In this document: positions 33,304-41,391 of the stretch, one piece after another | Position numbering within the stretch: the stretch's first letter is position 1 | Layout of the letters: each line of letters opens with the position of its first letter | NCBI GenBank assembly: GCA_937951215.1 | Contig: CALFCE010000207.1 | Location: 1-42,989 of the forward strand | DNA: 42,989 bases | Direction: 5' to 3' | Source of the DNA: an uncultured Granulosicoccaceae bacterium | GTDB lineage: Bacteria; Pseudomonadota; Gammaproteobacteria; Granulosicoccales; Granulosicoccaceae | Made by a program: the position numbers and the translations under genes | The notes under the pieces: generated by a model | What the model was told of the DNA's origin: nothing | Database searches by the model: none | Seen by the model: the letters and a program-made list of their open reading frames with translations, nothing else

Positions 33304-33576
33304 ATGAGCAAAGTAGAAATTTACACGACACCCCTGTGCCCGTATTGCAAACGCGCCAAGGCACTGCTGGATACCAAAAGCATCCGCTATGTGGAGTACG
33401 ACGTTTCAAAAGATTCGAGACGATTCTCGGAAATGCAGAACCGTAGCCAGCGTCGATCTGTGCCACAAATATTTATCGACAATCATCATGTAGGTGGTAG
33501 TGACGAACTGGTCGCAGCAGAGCACAGCGGGCAGCTTGATGAATTACTTCAGCTTGAAAAGCTGCAAGTCCGATAA
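33304..33576 (+). CDS. grxC: Glutaredoxin (GrxC type)
   Basis: 90 residues. MSKVEIYTTPLCPYCKRAKA carries the dithiol active site C-P-Y-C (13-16 region), and the later RRSVPQIFIDNHHVGGSDEL contains the cis-proline (S-V-P) and the GG-x-D glutathione-binding motif. It reduces disulfides and mixed glutathione disulfides in the cytoplasm. The ATG at 33304 begins the domain; upstream in-frame codons to 33220 have no conserved content. First gene after the RclR-like regulator and 37 bp before the DUF417 gene, so probably one transcript. Confidence 0.92.
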   Translation: MSKVEIYTTPLCPYCKRAKALLDTKSIRYVEYDVSKDSRRFSEMQNRSQRRSVPQIFIDNHHVGGSDELVAAEHSGQLDELLQLEKLQVR

Positions 33577-33613
33577 GTCAACTTCAAGACAACTAATTTC
33601 AGGAGTATTTATT

Positions 33614-34114
33614 ATGAGCACAACAGCACAACACATTCACAGCAACCTGATCACACAAGAGTCAGACTCAGCGTGGGAACAATCCATAAGCGCAATCGGT
33701 GATAAAGCTTTGGTCTTTTCCACCGCATTGGTCCTGGCGTGGATTGGCGCAATGAAATTTACCGCTTATGAAGCAGGAGCAATCGAAGGGCTTATCGCGT
33801 CCAGCCCATTGGTATCCTGGTTATACAATGTGTTTAGTCTGCAGGCAGCATCAAATCTGATTGGCACGATCGAAATCGCCACCGCCATCACCCTGCTATT
33901 GGGCATGCGTTTCAAAACCGCAGCTATCCTTGGCGCACTGGCAGCAATGGCCACGTTTGCAATTACCCTCAGCTTCCTGTTTACAGCTCCAGGCTGGGAA
34001 GCCAGCCTTGGCGGTTTTCCAGCTCTGTCAGTGGTACCGGGGCAGTTTCTGTTAAAGGATGTGGTGTTGCTTGCAGTGGCAATAAGCCTGCTGGGCAAGG
34101 CTTTAAATCGCTAG
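33614..34114 (+). CDS. DUF417 (YkgB/RclC-like) inner-membrane protein
   Basis: 166 residues. After a short hydrophilic N-terminus come four hydrophobic segments. Family hallmarks are WIGAMKFTAYEAGAIEGLIA followed by SSPLVSWLYNVFS, GTIEIATAITLLLGM and the late PGQFLLKDVVLLAVAISLLG. In E. coli the DUF417 protein RclC belongs to the RclR regulon and helps survive reactive chlorine. AGGAG at 33601-33605 lies 8 nt before the ATG. Probably cotranscribed with grxC and activated by the divergent AraC regulator. Confidence 0.9.
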   Translation: MSTTAQHIHSNLITQESDSAWEQSISAIGDKALVFSTALVLAWIGAMKFTAYEAGAIEGLIASSPLVSWLYNVFSLQAASNLIGTIEIATAITLLLGMRFKTAAILGALAAMATFAITLSFLFTAPGWEASLGGFPALSVVPGQFLLKDVVLLAVAISLLGKALNR

Positions 34115-34146
34115 CGATCAGCAGAAGCAACAACGTTCAGAAGCGG

Positions 34147-34187
34147 GCAACAGATGTGGGGTTTAGATTCTGCCCCACATCTGTTGC
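34147..34187. terminator. 15-bp perfect hairpin between convergent genes
   Basis: GCAACAGATGTGGGG (34147-34161) and CCCCACATCTGTTGC (34173-34187) pair without mismatch around an 11-nt loop. The gap separates the ends of the DUF417 gene (plus) and the enoyl-CoA hydratase gene (minus). The symmetry suits bidirectional termination or 3'-end protection, although no T-tract flanks it. Confidence 0.6.
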
Positions 34188-34203
34188 ATCACCATCGCTG
34201 ATT

Positions 34204-35058
34204 CTAATCCCGCTTGACGACAGGCTTATTCAACGTCCAGTCAAATAAACCATTGTCACGCTCACGAGCAGCCTGCTGCCATCCCACCTGCTCGGCCCTC
34301 GCCTTAAAATTCAAACCTTCAGGGGAATGCCGCGACATGCCATCAAACACGGTGGCCAGGCGCTGAGTTTGATTGATCTTCTCTTCCACCGCGGCGTTGA
34401 TAACCATCTTTTGCATGGCCAGCTGGTTAACAGGAACCGTTGCCATACGCGAGGCCAGCGCTTCTACTTCTTCATCCAGCTTTTCATCCGCGACCGACTT
34501 CATGACCAGCCCCATTGCGGCAGCTTCGACGCCCGTGATCTTGTCACCGGTAAACATCATGCGTTTTGCCTGCTCGGGCCCGAGCCGATGTACCCACATG
34601 GCAGTCGTTGGACAACCCCAGATCCGGCTTGGCATGTATCCAATTTGTGCAGTATCGGCCATGATGGTGAGGTCGGCGCACAAAGCTATATCAGAACCCC
34701 CTGCCACCGCAAAGCCATGGACCTTGCAAATAACAGGTTTCATTGCGCGGAACAGCGACATAAATGCCTGCGTATTGGCCCACATAAACTGGTAATCCTG
34801 CATCGGATCCCAAGGCATTTCCTGCACCACCGGATTGGCACCACTGCCTGCAGCATAATGCGAAAGATCATAACCAGCGCAAAAAGCCCTGCCGGAACCT
34901 GCCAAAACCATCACATGGATTGATTTATCTGAGTCTGCCTGAGCTACCGCATCCGCAAGCTCCCTTGGCAGATCATCGTCAATCGCGTTTAAAACCTCAG
35001 GCCGGTTTAGTGTGATGCGGGCAATTCGGCCATCTTTTTCCAACAGTACTTTGGGCAT
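34204..35058 (-). CDS. Enoyl-CoA hydratase/isomerase (crotonase family)
   Basis: 284 residues. Crotonase motifs: ITLNRPEVLNAIDDDLPREL, the first oxyanion segment SGRAFCAGYDLSHY, the second KVHGFAVAGGSDIALCADLT, and PSRIWGCPTTAMWVHRLGP. Of the two usual catalytic acids, the position after the second oxyanion loop region here holds IWG..., so the reaction (hydration, isomerisation or another crotonase step) cannot be fixed. The C-terminal helical region is longer than in FadB-type single domains. Probably acts on a carboxylic acyl-CoA in the cytoplasm. Convergent with DUF417 and divergent from the barrel lipoprotein. Confidence 0.88.
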   Translation of the reverse strand: MPKVLLEKDGRIARITLNRPEVLNAIDDDLPRELADAVAQADSDKSIHVMVLAGSGRAFCAGYDLSHYAAGSGANPVVQEMPWDPMQDYQFMWANTQAFMSLFRAMKPVICKVHGFAVAGGSDIALCADLTIMADTAQIGYMPSRIWGCPTTAMWVHRLGPEQAKRMMFTGDKITGVEAAAMGLVMKSVADEKLDEEVEALASRMATVPVNQLAMQKMVINAAVEEKINQTQRLATVFDGMSRHSPEGLNFKARAEQVGWQQAARERDNGLFDWTLNKPVVKRD

Positions 35059-35259
35059 TGTTATTCCGGTTTACACACAAGGAGCTACCTCAACTTACGG
35101 TCATTGTTCGTAAAAGCGATAATATTATATGATTACTCAAATACTTGTAGCGACAGACAGTATGGCCACAGCGTCTTTAAGATGACGCCCCTTATTGTGC
35201 CGTGTATACCCCAGGCCCTCGCAAGTCCTTCCATTTTTTCCCGACACCTATTTTCCCGG

Positions 35260-36450
35260 ATGAACAAACTCACTACGAACAGCAGCTTTTGCTCAATATC
35301 GCTTGCTTTGCATAGCAAGCGACTGCAATGGTTGCTCGCCGCCGTCATCTGCAGCCTGCTTGCAACGGGTTGTGGAACCCCATCTGGTGGTGGAGGCCAA
35401 ACTGTTGGCAGCGATCCCTCAATTGATCCCGGCGTCGAGCCTAATACCCCGGCACAGGGCGGTGGCGATCAAGCTGTTACCGTAGTACAAACCGTTGATC
35501 AGGATCTGGACAAGGCGGTAGACAAGATAAAAGACAGGGATACCAACCTGCCACAGAGAGGCGTGTTCTTCTCTGTCGGAATACGCAACCTTGAACGAGT
35601 TGGACGTGAGGAAGAAGGTATTGCCGGGAATGACAGTGATATCACCAATCTCTCGTTCGGCTATGATCAAATCATAGGTGAATCATGGATACTGGGCGCT
35701 TTGGTTGATCTGTCGAAGCGCGAACAATCCAGCAATGCCGAATCTGAAAGCCTCTCTGGCGGATCAGTTTCAAGCGACACGGGTACTCTGTTTCTGTTCG
35801 CCAGTGCAGACTTGAATTCATCGTATAGCTTGACCGGCTATGTCGGCCTGGGCAAGACAGACTCATCCACCTCACGCACCGTAAGTGATGGTGTATTTAA
35901 CCCCGGAGTAGTGACTGTTGATCCGTTAGTCACAGTCGCGGGTGAGGTTTCCGGCAATAGTGAAAATAATATTGTACTGGCTGGTATCTCTATCCAGCGC
36001 CAGTTCTTCGCAGGCACCGGAAACCGGTTTTTCCTGCGTGCAGATGCAGACTTCTCCAGCATCGATACAGATGCCTTCACTGAAACAGGTTCAACAAATA
36101 CAGAAATTGCATTCGACAAACACACGCAGGAAAAAAGACTGTTCACGCTCGGCGCAGGTTACAGCCGCACGTTCAGCAGCTCGGTTGGTGTTGTTGTACC
36201 CACCTTTACTGTCTCCTTTCTTCGCGACGATCCTGACGACGAAGCTATCACGGCCACAGTTGTTGCAAGACCGGATATCACCGATGACATTGAGCTTCCA
36301 CCCACAGATGAAAGCTATGGCAAGTTTGATTTTGATATCGTCCTGGTCAGACCGAGAGGATTTCAATATTTCGCCAATGCATTTTCGTACTTTGCTAACG
36401 ACTTTGAGGAGTCAGCAGGCCTCAGCTTGGGTGCACGGCTGGAATTTTAA
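35260..36450 (+). CDS. Lipoprotein with an autotransporter-like outer-membrane beta-barrel
   Basis: 396 residues from ATG 35260. A basic start and a hydrophobic stretch (LQWLLAAVICSLLATGC) end in a lipobox-like A-T-G-C. A Gly/Pro/Gln linker and a short helical segment (TVDQDLDKAVDKIKDRD) come next. From about residue 105 there are alternating amphipathic strands with SVGIRNLERV, LSFGYDQIIGESWILGALV, YSLTGYVGLGKTD and FTLGAGYSRTFSSSVGVVVP. The protein ends SLGARLEF, a typical barrel terminus with final Phe. There is no large passenger. It resembles an autotransporter-domain protein but with a lipid-type signal, which is unusual. The triple-RidA gene starts 6 nt downstream. Confidence 0.72.
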   Translation: MNKLTTNSSFCSISLALHSKRLQWLLAAVICSLLATGCGTPSGGGGQTVGSDPSIDPGVEPNTPAQGGGDQAVTVVQTVDQDLDKAVDKIKDRDTNLPQRGVFFSVGIRNLERVGREEEGIAGNDSDITNLSFGYDQIIGESWILGALVDLSKREQSSNAESESLSGGSVSSDTGTLFLFASADLNSSYSLTGYVGLGKTDSSTSRTVSDGVFNPGVVTVDPLVTVAGEVSGNSENNIVLAGISIQRQFFAGTGNRFFLRADADFSSIDTDAFTETGSTNTEIAFDKHTQEKRLFTLGAGYSRTFSSSVGVVVPTFTVSFLRDDPDDEAITATVVARPDITDDIELPPTDESYGKFDFDIVLVRPRGFQYFANAFSYFANDFEESAGLSLGARLEF

Positions 36451-36456
36451 GCTGCC

Positions 36457-37716
36457 ATGAATCCAAAAACCCATAGCTGGCCGGAGGGTCACTGGAGCTG
36501 GCCCGTCGATCTTTCGCACTATCATGGTGTAAAACGAGGTGGCCTTATATTCACGGGTGGTCAAGCTGACCTTGATCACCAAGGTAGTGTGATCAACCCG
36601 GGTGACCTTGTAACGCAAACCCGCAATGTCCTGCATCATGTACAGAGCATCCTGATGGATCTGGACGCCACTCTCGATGATCTGGTGAAACTGGTGATCT
36701 ATTTTACCGGTGACGCATCGGATGAATTACAAATACTGGAGCTGATTGCCAACCAACTTGCCAGTGAGACAAAGCCCGCCGTTTCCACGATTTGTCTTCC
36801 AGAGCTTTGCTATCCGGGGATGCGAATCGAGCTGGAAGGAGTTGCTATCGATCCCACTCATCGTACATCCGACAACCCGGTTTACAAACGGGGTATGGAC
36901 CTCCCCGCACTTCAAAACCAGTACTCTCATGCGGTGCGTTGCAATGATTTGATCTTCACCAGCGATGTTTCGTCCATCGACTGTGACGGCAAACTACAGT
37001 CGCCTGGAGATCTCACTGTTCAAACCACGATTATGATGGAACAGCTGAACAGAACGCTGGCCTTGTTTGATGCGGACGTTGGCGATGTATTGAAACTGAA
37101 TGTTTTTTATCTGGGTGATGGTACTGCCGAGAATTGGGAAAAACCTGCGGCAATACGTGCAGGTTTTTTCGAAAAGCCCGGCCCTGCCGCAACCGGTATG
37201 ACTGTCGGGCAATTTGCCACTCCGGGTTTGATGACCAAGATTGCAGTCACCGCAGCACTACCCTCGGCGGAATCAAAAACGCAACAACCCCCAATCCGCT
37301 ATTCATGGCCCGACGGACACTGGAACTGGCCCCATCCCCTACCTTACCAACACGGTAATCGCCACGGACAGGTTATTCACTTGGGTGGGCAGGTTGCGCT
37401 AGACAGTCAGGCTAATGTTTTGCACCCGGATAATATCGTTGAACAGACCAGAATTGCCTTATCCAACATACAGACTTTGTTGGTCGATCTTGGCGCTACC
37501 ATGGATGATGTGGTGAAGGTCACCACGTTCTATCAAGGTAACGCCTCGGCGGATGGATTACACAAGAACTTGCTGATTCGTTCAGAAGCCTTTACCAAGC
37601 CGGGACCGGCGACATCCGGCATTCCGGTACCGTATTTGGTGTACGAGTCAATGGTGATTGAAATCGAAGTTATCGCTATTGTCGATGAACTACCGCTAGA
37701 AAGCGTTAATCAATAA
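36457..37716 (+). CDS. Triple-domain RidA/YjgF-family protein
   Basis: 419 residues, about three times the normal RidA length. Domain 1 (1-133) and domain 3 (about 280-413) both open with SWP(E/D)GHW(S/N)WP and share the blocks GGQ(A/V)xLD, QTR, DLxAT and DD(L/V)VK, so one is a duplicate of the other. Domain 2 (about 137-272) is more diverged. Where canonical RidA has the catalytic Arg, the three domains have V (PAVST), A (PAATG) and T (PATSG). All three thus belong to non-arginine types. RidA is normally a homotrimer, so this chain may fold as a one-chain trimer. The ATG follows the barrel lipoprotein stop by 6 nt. Confidence 0.88.
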   Translation: MNPKTHSWPEGHWSWPVDLSHYHGVKRGGLIFTGGQADLDHQGSVINPGDLVTQTRNVLHHVQSILMDLDATLDDLVKLVIYFTGDASDELQILELIANQLASETKPAVSTICLPELCYPGMRIELEGVAIDPTHRTSDNPVYKRGMDLPALQNQYSHAVRCNDLIFTSDVSSIDCDGKLQSPGDLTVQTTIMMEQLNRTLALFDADVGDVLKLNVFYLGDGTAENWEKPAAIRAGFFEKPGPAATGMTVGQFATPGLMTKIAVTAALPSAESKTQQPPIRYSWPDGHWNWPHPLPYQHGNRHGQVIHLGGQVALDSQANVLHPDNIVEQTRIALSNIQTLLVDLGATMDDVVKVTTFYQGNASADGLHKNLLIRSEAFTKPGPATSGIPVPYLVYESMVIEIEVIAIVDELPLESVNQ

Positions 37717-37894
37717 GTTTTCCATCCGCATCAAAAAACGGATGCGGCCCGTCAAAACTTCCGATAAAGCTCAGATGACTGACCAGATCGTTGCCATCGC
37801 ACCACTGATGTAACTGAACGCAGGGTGGCCAATTCGATGAGCCCAAGATAATACGATGGGCGATACTATGCAGATTTATCCATATAGGCAGCAC
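37706..37894 (-). CDS. Possible small ORF overlapping the 3' end of the kinase gene
   Basis: Up to 62 codons from GTG 37894, in a different frame from the kinase, continuing 160 bp past its stop. The sequence RIILGSSNWPPCVQLHQWCD and HPFFDADGKLID looks protein-like and codon use is ordinary, but no family is recognised and no independent ribosome site is evident. It spans most of the gap to the triple-RidA gene and crosses the hairpin CCGCATC (37726-37732)/GATGCGG (37741-37747). Alternatives are a decayed gene or chance. Confidence 0.28.
   Translation of the reverse strand: MLPIWINLHSIAHRIILGSSNWPPCVQLHQWCDGNDLVSHLSFIGSFDGPHPFFDADGKLID
37726..37747. terminator. Hairpin after the triple-RidA gene
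   Basis: CCGCATC (37726-37732) and GATGCGG (37741-37747), a 7-bp GC-rich stem with loop aaaaaacg, 9 bp after the triple-RidA stop codon. On the minus strand the stem would end transcription coming from the kinase. No T-tract follows on the plus strand. Confidence 0.4.
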
Positions 37895-38891
37895 AATAGT
37901 TTTCTGCTCTATCGATCATCACCGGGGTCAGCTCAACGGCCGATTCGGTTTGGCTGCGCGTGTGAACCCAGCCGAGATAGGTCAGGCTACGTGCAGCCAT
38001 AAATAGATCAAACGTATCCAAATCTCGCTGTTGTAATGTGCGAACACTACGGTACCCCTCGAACAGGGCATGTTTAAGTGTCTCGAACAATGGCTCTTCA
38101 TCCAGCCAGTAAATCGCAGTGACCAACTCAAACATATGCCAACCAAAACCGGCATCATCAAAATCAATCAACTGTACGCTGCCATCACTTAGCATGACAT
38201 TTTCCGGCACCATGTCTGCGTGAATCAGACCAAAGTTATCGGGAGTCATGCCATATTCCTTCAAGTCGTTAGCAATGGCTGATTTTGCTTCAAGAAAAAG
38301 TTCTTTCTGACGGGCTGACAGATCCTTCAATTGCCAGAACTGCCCCCATAAGGGCTCATCGCCTACCAGGCCGTCAGTATCCCAGGCATGGCGCTTCATG
38401 GAATTTTGCAGCAGCCAGGCTGTTGTCAGCTTATGCAGTAGCCCGGCGGTTGATCCGATATTGAAAAACAGGTGAGCCGGATCGCGATCGTTAAATTCCA
38501 GTGGTTCGCCTACCGCCCCAAGCTCCTGCCCATCGAGCCAACTCAAAACATCGACCTGCCAGATACCGGGTACTCCATCAGCTTCGGCACCCACCAGCTT
38601 CATATCCCGGCTTGTCAGGACAGGTTCGGGTACTACCAGACCATTTGTTGCCAGCATCGCCATCCATTGCAATTCAGATTGCAGACTGTCATCGGAATGA
38701 TAACCTTGTCGATGTACGCGTAATGCGGCTTTAACATCTCCCGGAAGACGTACCTCAAACACTGCGTTTTCCCGATATTTAATCAGCCGAATAATTTTCG
38801 CATCTTGTCCCCAGTGAGCCAGGGCATTTTGCGCCAACACTTGTAAACGCGCTGATTGCTGATCTGCGGGCAAGGCAAAAAATTCGGTCAT
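37866..38891 (-). CDS. APH-fold small-molecule kinase (hydroxylysine/homoserine-kinase-like)
   Basis: 341 residues. The aminoglycoside-phosphotransferase fold is shown by the catalytic loop GLIHADMVPENVM (H224-x-D226...N231) and the metal-binding IDFDDAGFG (D243). The N-lobe has ENAVFEVRLPGDVKAALRVH with a candidate ATP-binding Arg in place of Lys. Such kinases phosphorylate hydroxyls of small amines, including choline, homoserine and 5-hydroxylysine. GAGG lies upstream of the ATG. It follows the class III PLP enzyme in the same unit with 44 nt between. In animals, hydroxylysine kinase works with an AGXT2L-type phospho-lyase, and the same pairing is suggested here. Confidence 0.88.
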   Translation of the reverse strand: MTEFFALPADQQSARLQVLAQNALAHWGQDAKIIRLIKYRENAVFEVRLPGDVKAALRVHRQGYHSDDSLQSELQWMAMLATNGLVVPEPVLTSRDMKLVGAEADGVPGIWQVDVLSWLDGQELGAVGEPLEFNDRDPAHLFFNIGSTAGLLHKLTTAWLLQNSMKRHAWDTDGLVGDEPLWGQFWQLKDLSARQKELFLEAKSAIANDLKEYGMTPDNFGLIHADMVPENVMLSDGSVQLIDFDDAGFGWHMFELVTAIYWLDEEPLFETLKHALFEGYRSVRTLQQRDLDTFDLFMAARSLTYLGWVHTRSQTESAVELTPVMIDRAENYCAAYMDKSA

Positions 38892-38935
38892 ATCTCTGCA
38901 TCCTCTATCACGTATTCAACCGGAACGTCCGGTAG

Positions 38936-40252
38936 TCAGATACCATCCAAAACATATTGCAGCTTGTCAAACAACAAATCGGCATTCGACTTTGAGAACG
39001 GCATCGGCGGGCGGATTTTCAACAGATTGTCTCTGCTACCGATGACCCCCATAATCACCCCTTCCTCCCGCATTCGGTTCATGACCTTTCTCGCTGTTAC
39101 AGAATCTGCAAGCTTGGTCTCACGGTCAGAAACGAATTCACCACCGAAGAACAGCCCTGATCCACGAATGTTTCCCAACGCAGCAAAACGTTCCTGTAGT
39201 TTCACAAGCCTGTTTCTGGAATACTCGCCAACCGTGGCTGCGTTGTTGATCAAGTCTTCATCGGAAATGACTGCAAGAGTTGCAAGCGCGGCAGCACAGG
39301 CGACAGGGTTCGCAGCAAATGTGTTGAAGTACATGCTGTTTTGGCGAAAGGTACTCATAATGTCCGCGCGAGTAACCACACCTGCTATCGGGTAACCATT
39401 CCCCATCGGTTTTCCCAATGTGACCAGATCAGGTAAAAAGCCGGTTGCTTGATGGCCCCACATCGCGGCGCCACAGCGACCGAACCCACTCTGAACTTCA
39501 TCCGCTATGATCATACCTCCGGCTGCATGCACGGCCTCTGTCAAACGTGAATTGAGATCAGCCGGTAGATCAGGAAAGCCCTCATTGGCAAATATCGGAC
39601 AAATTAAAAGTGCAGCCAAGCCATGACCCGCTTTCTGCAAAGCGGCAATAGATTCTTGCAGGTGATCGATAATTTGATCCCCCATCTGTTCAAGATCCGC
39701 GGCATCGGCCGGTAAGTGATAACTATCGGGTGCAGGGATGGTCTTGACATAAGAAGGTAAAGATTCGGCGTCAGAGAAGATCGTGCCCAACTCCATCACC
39801 AATTCAGTGTTCCCATGATAAGCATGATCGGTCACGATAATGCCCTGATTACCCGTTACCTGACGAGCCATACGAAGCGCCACATCGTTAGCCTCGGAAC
39901 CTGTGCAGGTATACAAGAGTGTATTGAGCGAGGGATCAAAAGTTGCTGTCAATCGCTCAGCGTAATCCAGCATATTGTCATGCAGATATCTGGAGTGCGT
40001 ATTCAACGTGGAAGTCTGCCGGCACACGGCCTCGACTACCTTTGGATGGCAGTGCCCAACATGAGCCACGTTGTTGTAGCAATCAAGATAACGCTGTCCA
40101 GCATGATCGTACAACCAGACCCCTTCCCCACGCACAAAGTTAACCGGCTCATCGTAGAAGGTGGGATTATTCGGGCCCAGCAGACGCTCCCGCCTGTCCA
40201 TCATGGCACGGGCGTGAGAGGACATTGGCTGCGATAAATCGGGGTTACTCAT
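38936..40252 (-). CDS. Class III PLP enzyme of the AGXT2L (amino-phosphate phospho-lyase/aminotransferase) type
   Basis: 438 residues. The segment RYLDCYNNVAHVGHCHPKVV and LNTHSRYLHDNMLDYAERLT closely resembles the ethanolamine-phosphate and phosphohydroxylysine phospho-lyases. PLP features: SEAND (phosphate), DHAYHGN, ADEVQSGFGR (Asp-Glu for the pyridine N) and the Schiff-base Lys in LGKPMGNGYP near residue 280. It may eliminate phosphate and ammonia from a phosphorylated hydroxy-amine, or act as a plain omega-aminotransferase. ATG 40252 is preferred; ATG 40267 is in frame. It is upstream of the kinase and divergent from the ABC importer. Confidence 0.88.
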   Translation of the reverse strand: MSNPDLSQPMSSHARAMMDRRERLLGPNNPTFYDEPVNFVRGEGVWLYDHAGQRYLDCYNNVAHVGHCHPKVVEAVCRQTSTLNTHSRYLHDNMLDYAERLTATFDPSLNTLLYTCTGSEANDVALRMARQVTGNQGIIVTDHAYHGNTELVMELGTIFSDAESLPSYVKTIPAPDSYHLPADAADLEQMGDQIIDHLQESIAALQKAGHGLAALLICPIFANEGFPDLPADLNSRLTEAVHAAGGMIIADEVQSGFGRCGAAMWGHQATGFLPDLVTLGKPMGNGYPIAGVVTRADIMSTFRQNSMYFNTFAANPVACAAALATLAVISDEDLINNAATVGEYSRNRLVKLQERFAALGNIRGSGLFFGGEFVSDRETKLADSVTARKVMNRMREEGVIMGVIGSRDNLLKIRPPMPFSKSNADLLFDKLQYVLDGI

Positions 40253-40476
40253 GCTTCTCACTACCATGCTTCAACCGGGATCTCGCTAAACTACATTAAA
40301 AAAGGCTTGGATGGTAATGCAGAGCCAATAGATATCAGCTTGTTTGCAGATTCAGTAGGTTGCACACAGTTCATCAGAACCGGGCCAGGAAATTTGCTCG
40401 ACAGCCCGAAAGCTAATAGTATCGAAGGGAGATAAACAACGACTGGCGGAACCTCGCCCGACTGGAGAAACCAACC

Positions 40477-41331
40477 ATGAAATTCCCTTCCATTGGCCTT
40501 ACCACCAGACGCTCCGGCTTTATCAGTGCCATACTCGCAGGCGTTGTGTTTGCCGCAAACACAAACCTCTATGCTGCCGATTGTGCTGCTGGCAAAACCC
40601 TGAAAGACGGTGTGCTGACTATTGCGACCGGCAACCCAGCCTATTACCCCTGGGTGATGGACAATGACCCTGCCTCCGGCAAAGGTTTTGAGGCAGCAGT
40701 GGCCTATGCAGTGGCCGAGCGAATGGGGTTTTCCAATGATAAAGTGGAATGGACATCAGCCTCATTTGATCAAGCCATTCAGCCCGGCACCAAGGATTTT
40801 GATATCAATTTGCAACAATTCTCCATCACCGAAGAGCGCGACAAGGTGGTCGATTTTTCCGCTCCCTATTATCTTGCCCCGATGGCCGTGCTGGTGCGAA
40901 AAGCGTCTGTCGACAATGGAGCCACTGCAACCATCGATTCTTTGAAAACCCTCAAATGGGGCGTTGATGCGAACACTACTGCATTGAAAATGCTTCAAGA
41001 GACCATCAAACCTGACAGCGACCCACTTCTTTATGATGACAACGTTAACGTAACCGAAGCGATGAAAGCCAACCAGATTGACGCGGCGATGTTTGATCTG
41101 CCTACTGCGTTATATCTGAGTGCCGTCGTACTCGAAGATGGTGCAGTGCTGGGGCAGTTCCCAGCCGATCGCACTGAAACCCCGGACCGGTTCGGCATGC
41201 TGATGGAAGAAGGCAGCGAGTTAAAAGCTTGTGTGGATGAAGCAGTCATCGGACTGACAGAGGACGGAACACTGGCAAATATCGAAGCTGAGTGGTTACA
41301 GGAAACAACCGGGGTTCCGTTAATCAAATAG
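40477..41331 (+). CDS. Periplasmic amino-acid-binding protein of an ABC importer
   Basis: 284 residues. The signal region runs to about residue 31 (SGFISAILAGVVFAANTNLYA, then ADCAAGK); an RR pair sits just before it but does not fit a Tat motif. The mature protein is a family-3 (polar amino acid) solute-binding protein: VLTIATGNPAYYPWVMDND, GKGFEAAVAYAVAERMG and QFSITEERDKVVDFSAPYY. GGAG lies 9 nt before the ATG. It feeds the permease and ATPase that follow. Ligand not predictable; context suggests a substrate of the neighbouring kinase/PLP pair. Confidence 0.92.
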   Translation: MKFPSIGLTTRRSGFISAILAGVVFAANTNLYAADCAAGKTLKDGVLTIATGNPAYYPWVMDNDPASGKGFEAAVAYAVAERMGFSNDKVEWTSASFDQAIQPGTKDFDINLQQFSITEERDKVVDFSAPYYLAPMAVLVRKASVDNGATATIDSLKTLKWGVDANTTALKMLQETIKPDSDPLLYDDNVNVTEAMKANQIDAAMFDLPTALYLSAVVLEDGAVLGQFPADRTETPDRFGMLMEEGSELKACVDEAVIGLTEDGTLANIEAEWLQETTGVPLIK

Positions 41332-41391
41332 CAATAATTCACCAGTACGACAAGTCACTTTTCTCTATGGATCACTAACACTCGCGCAACC

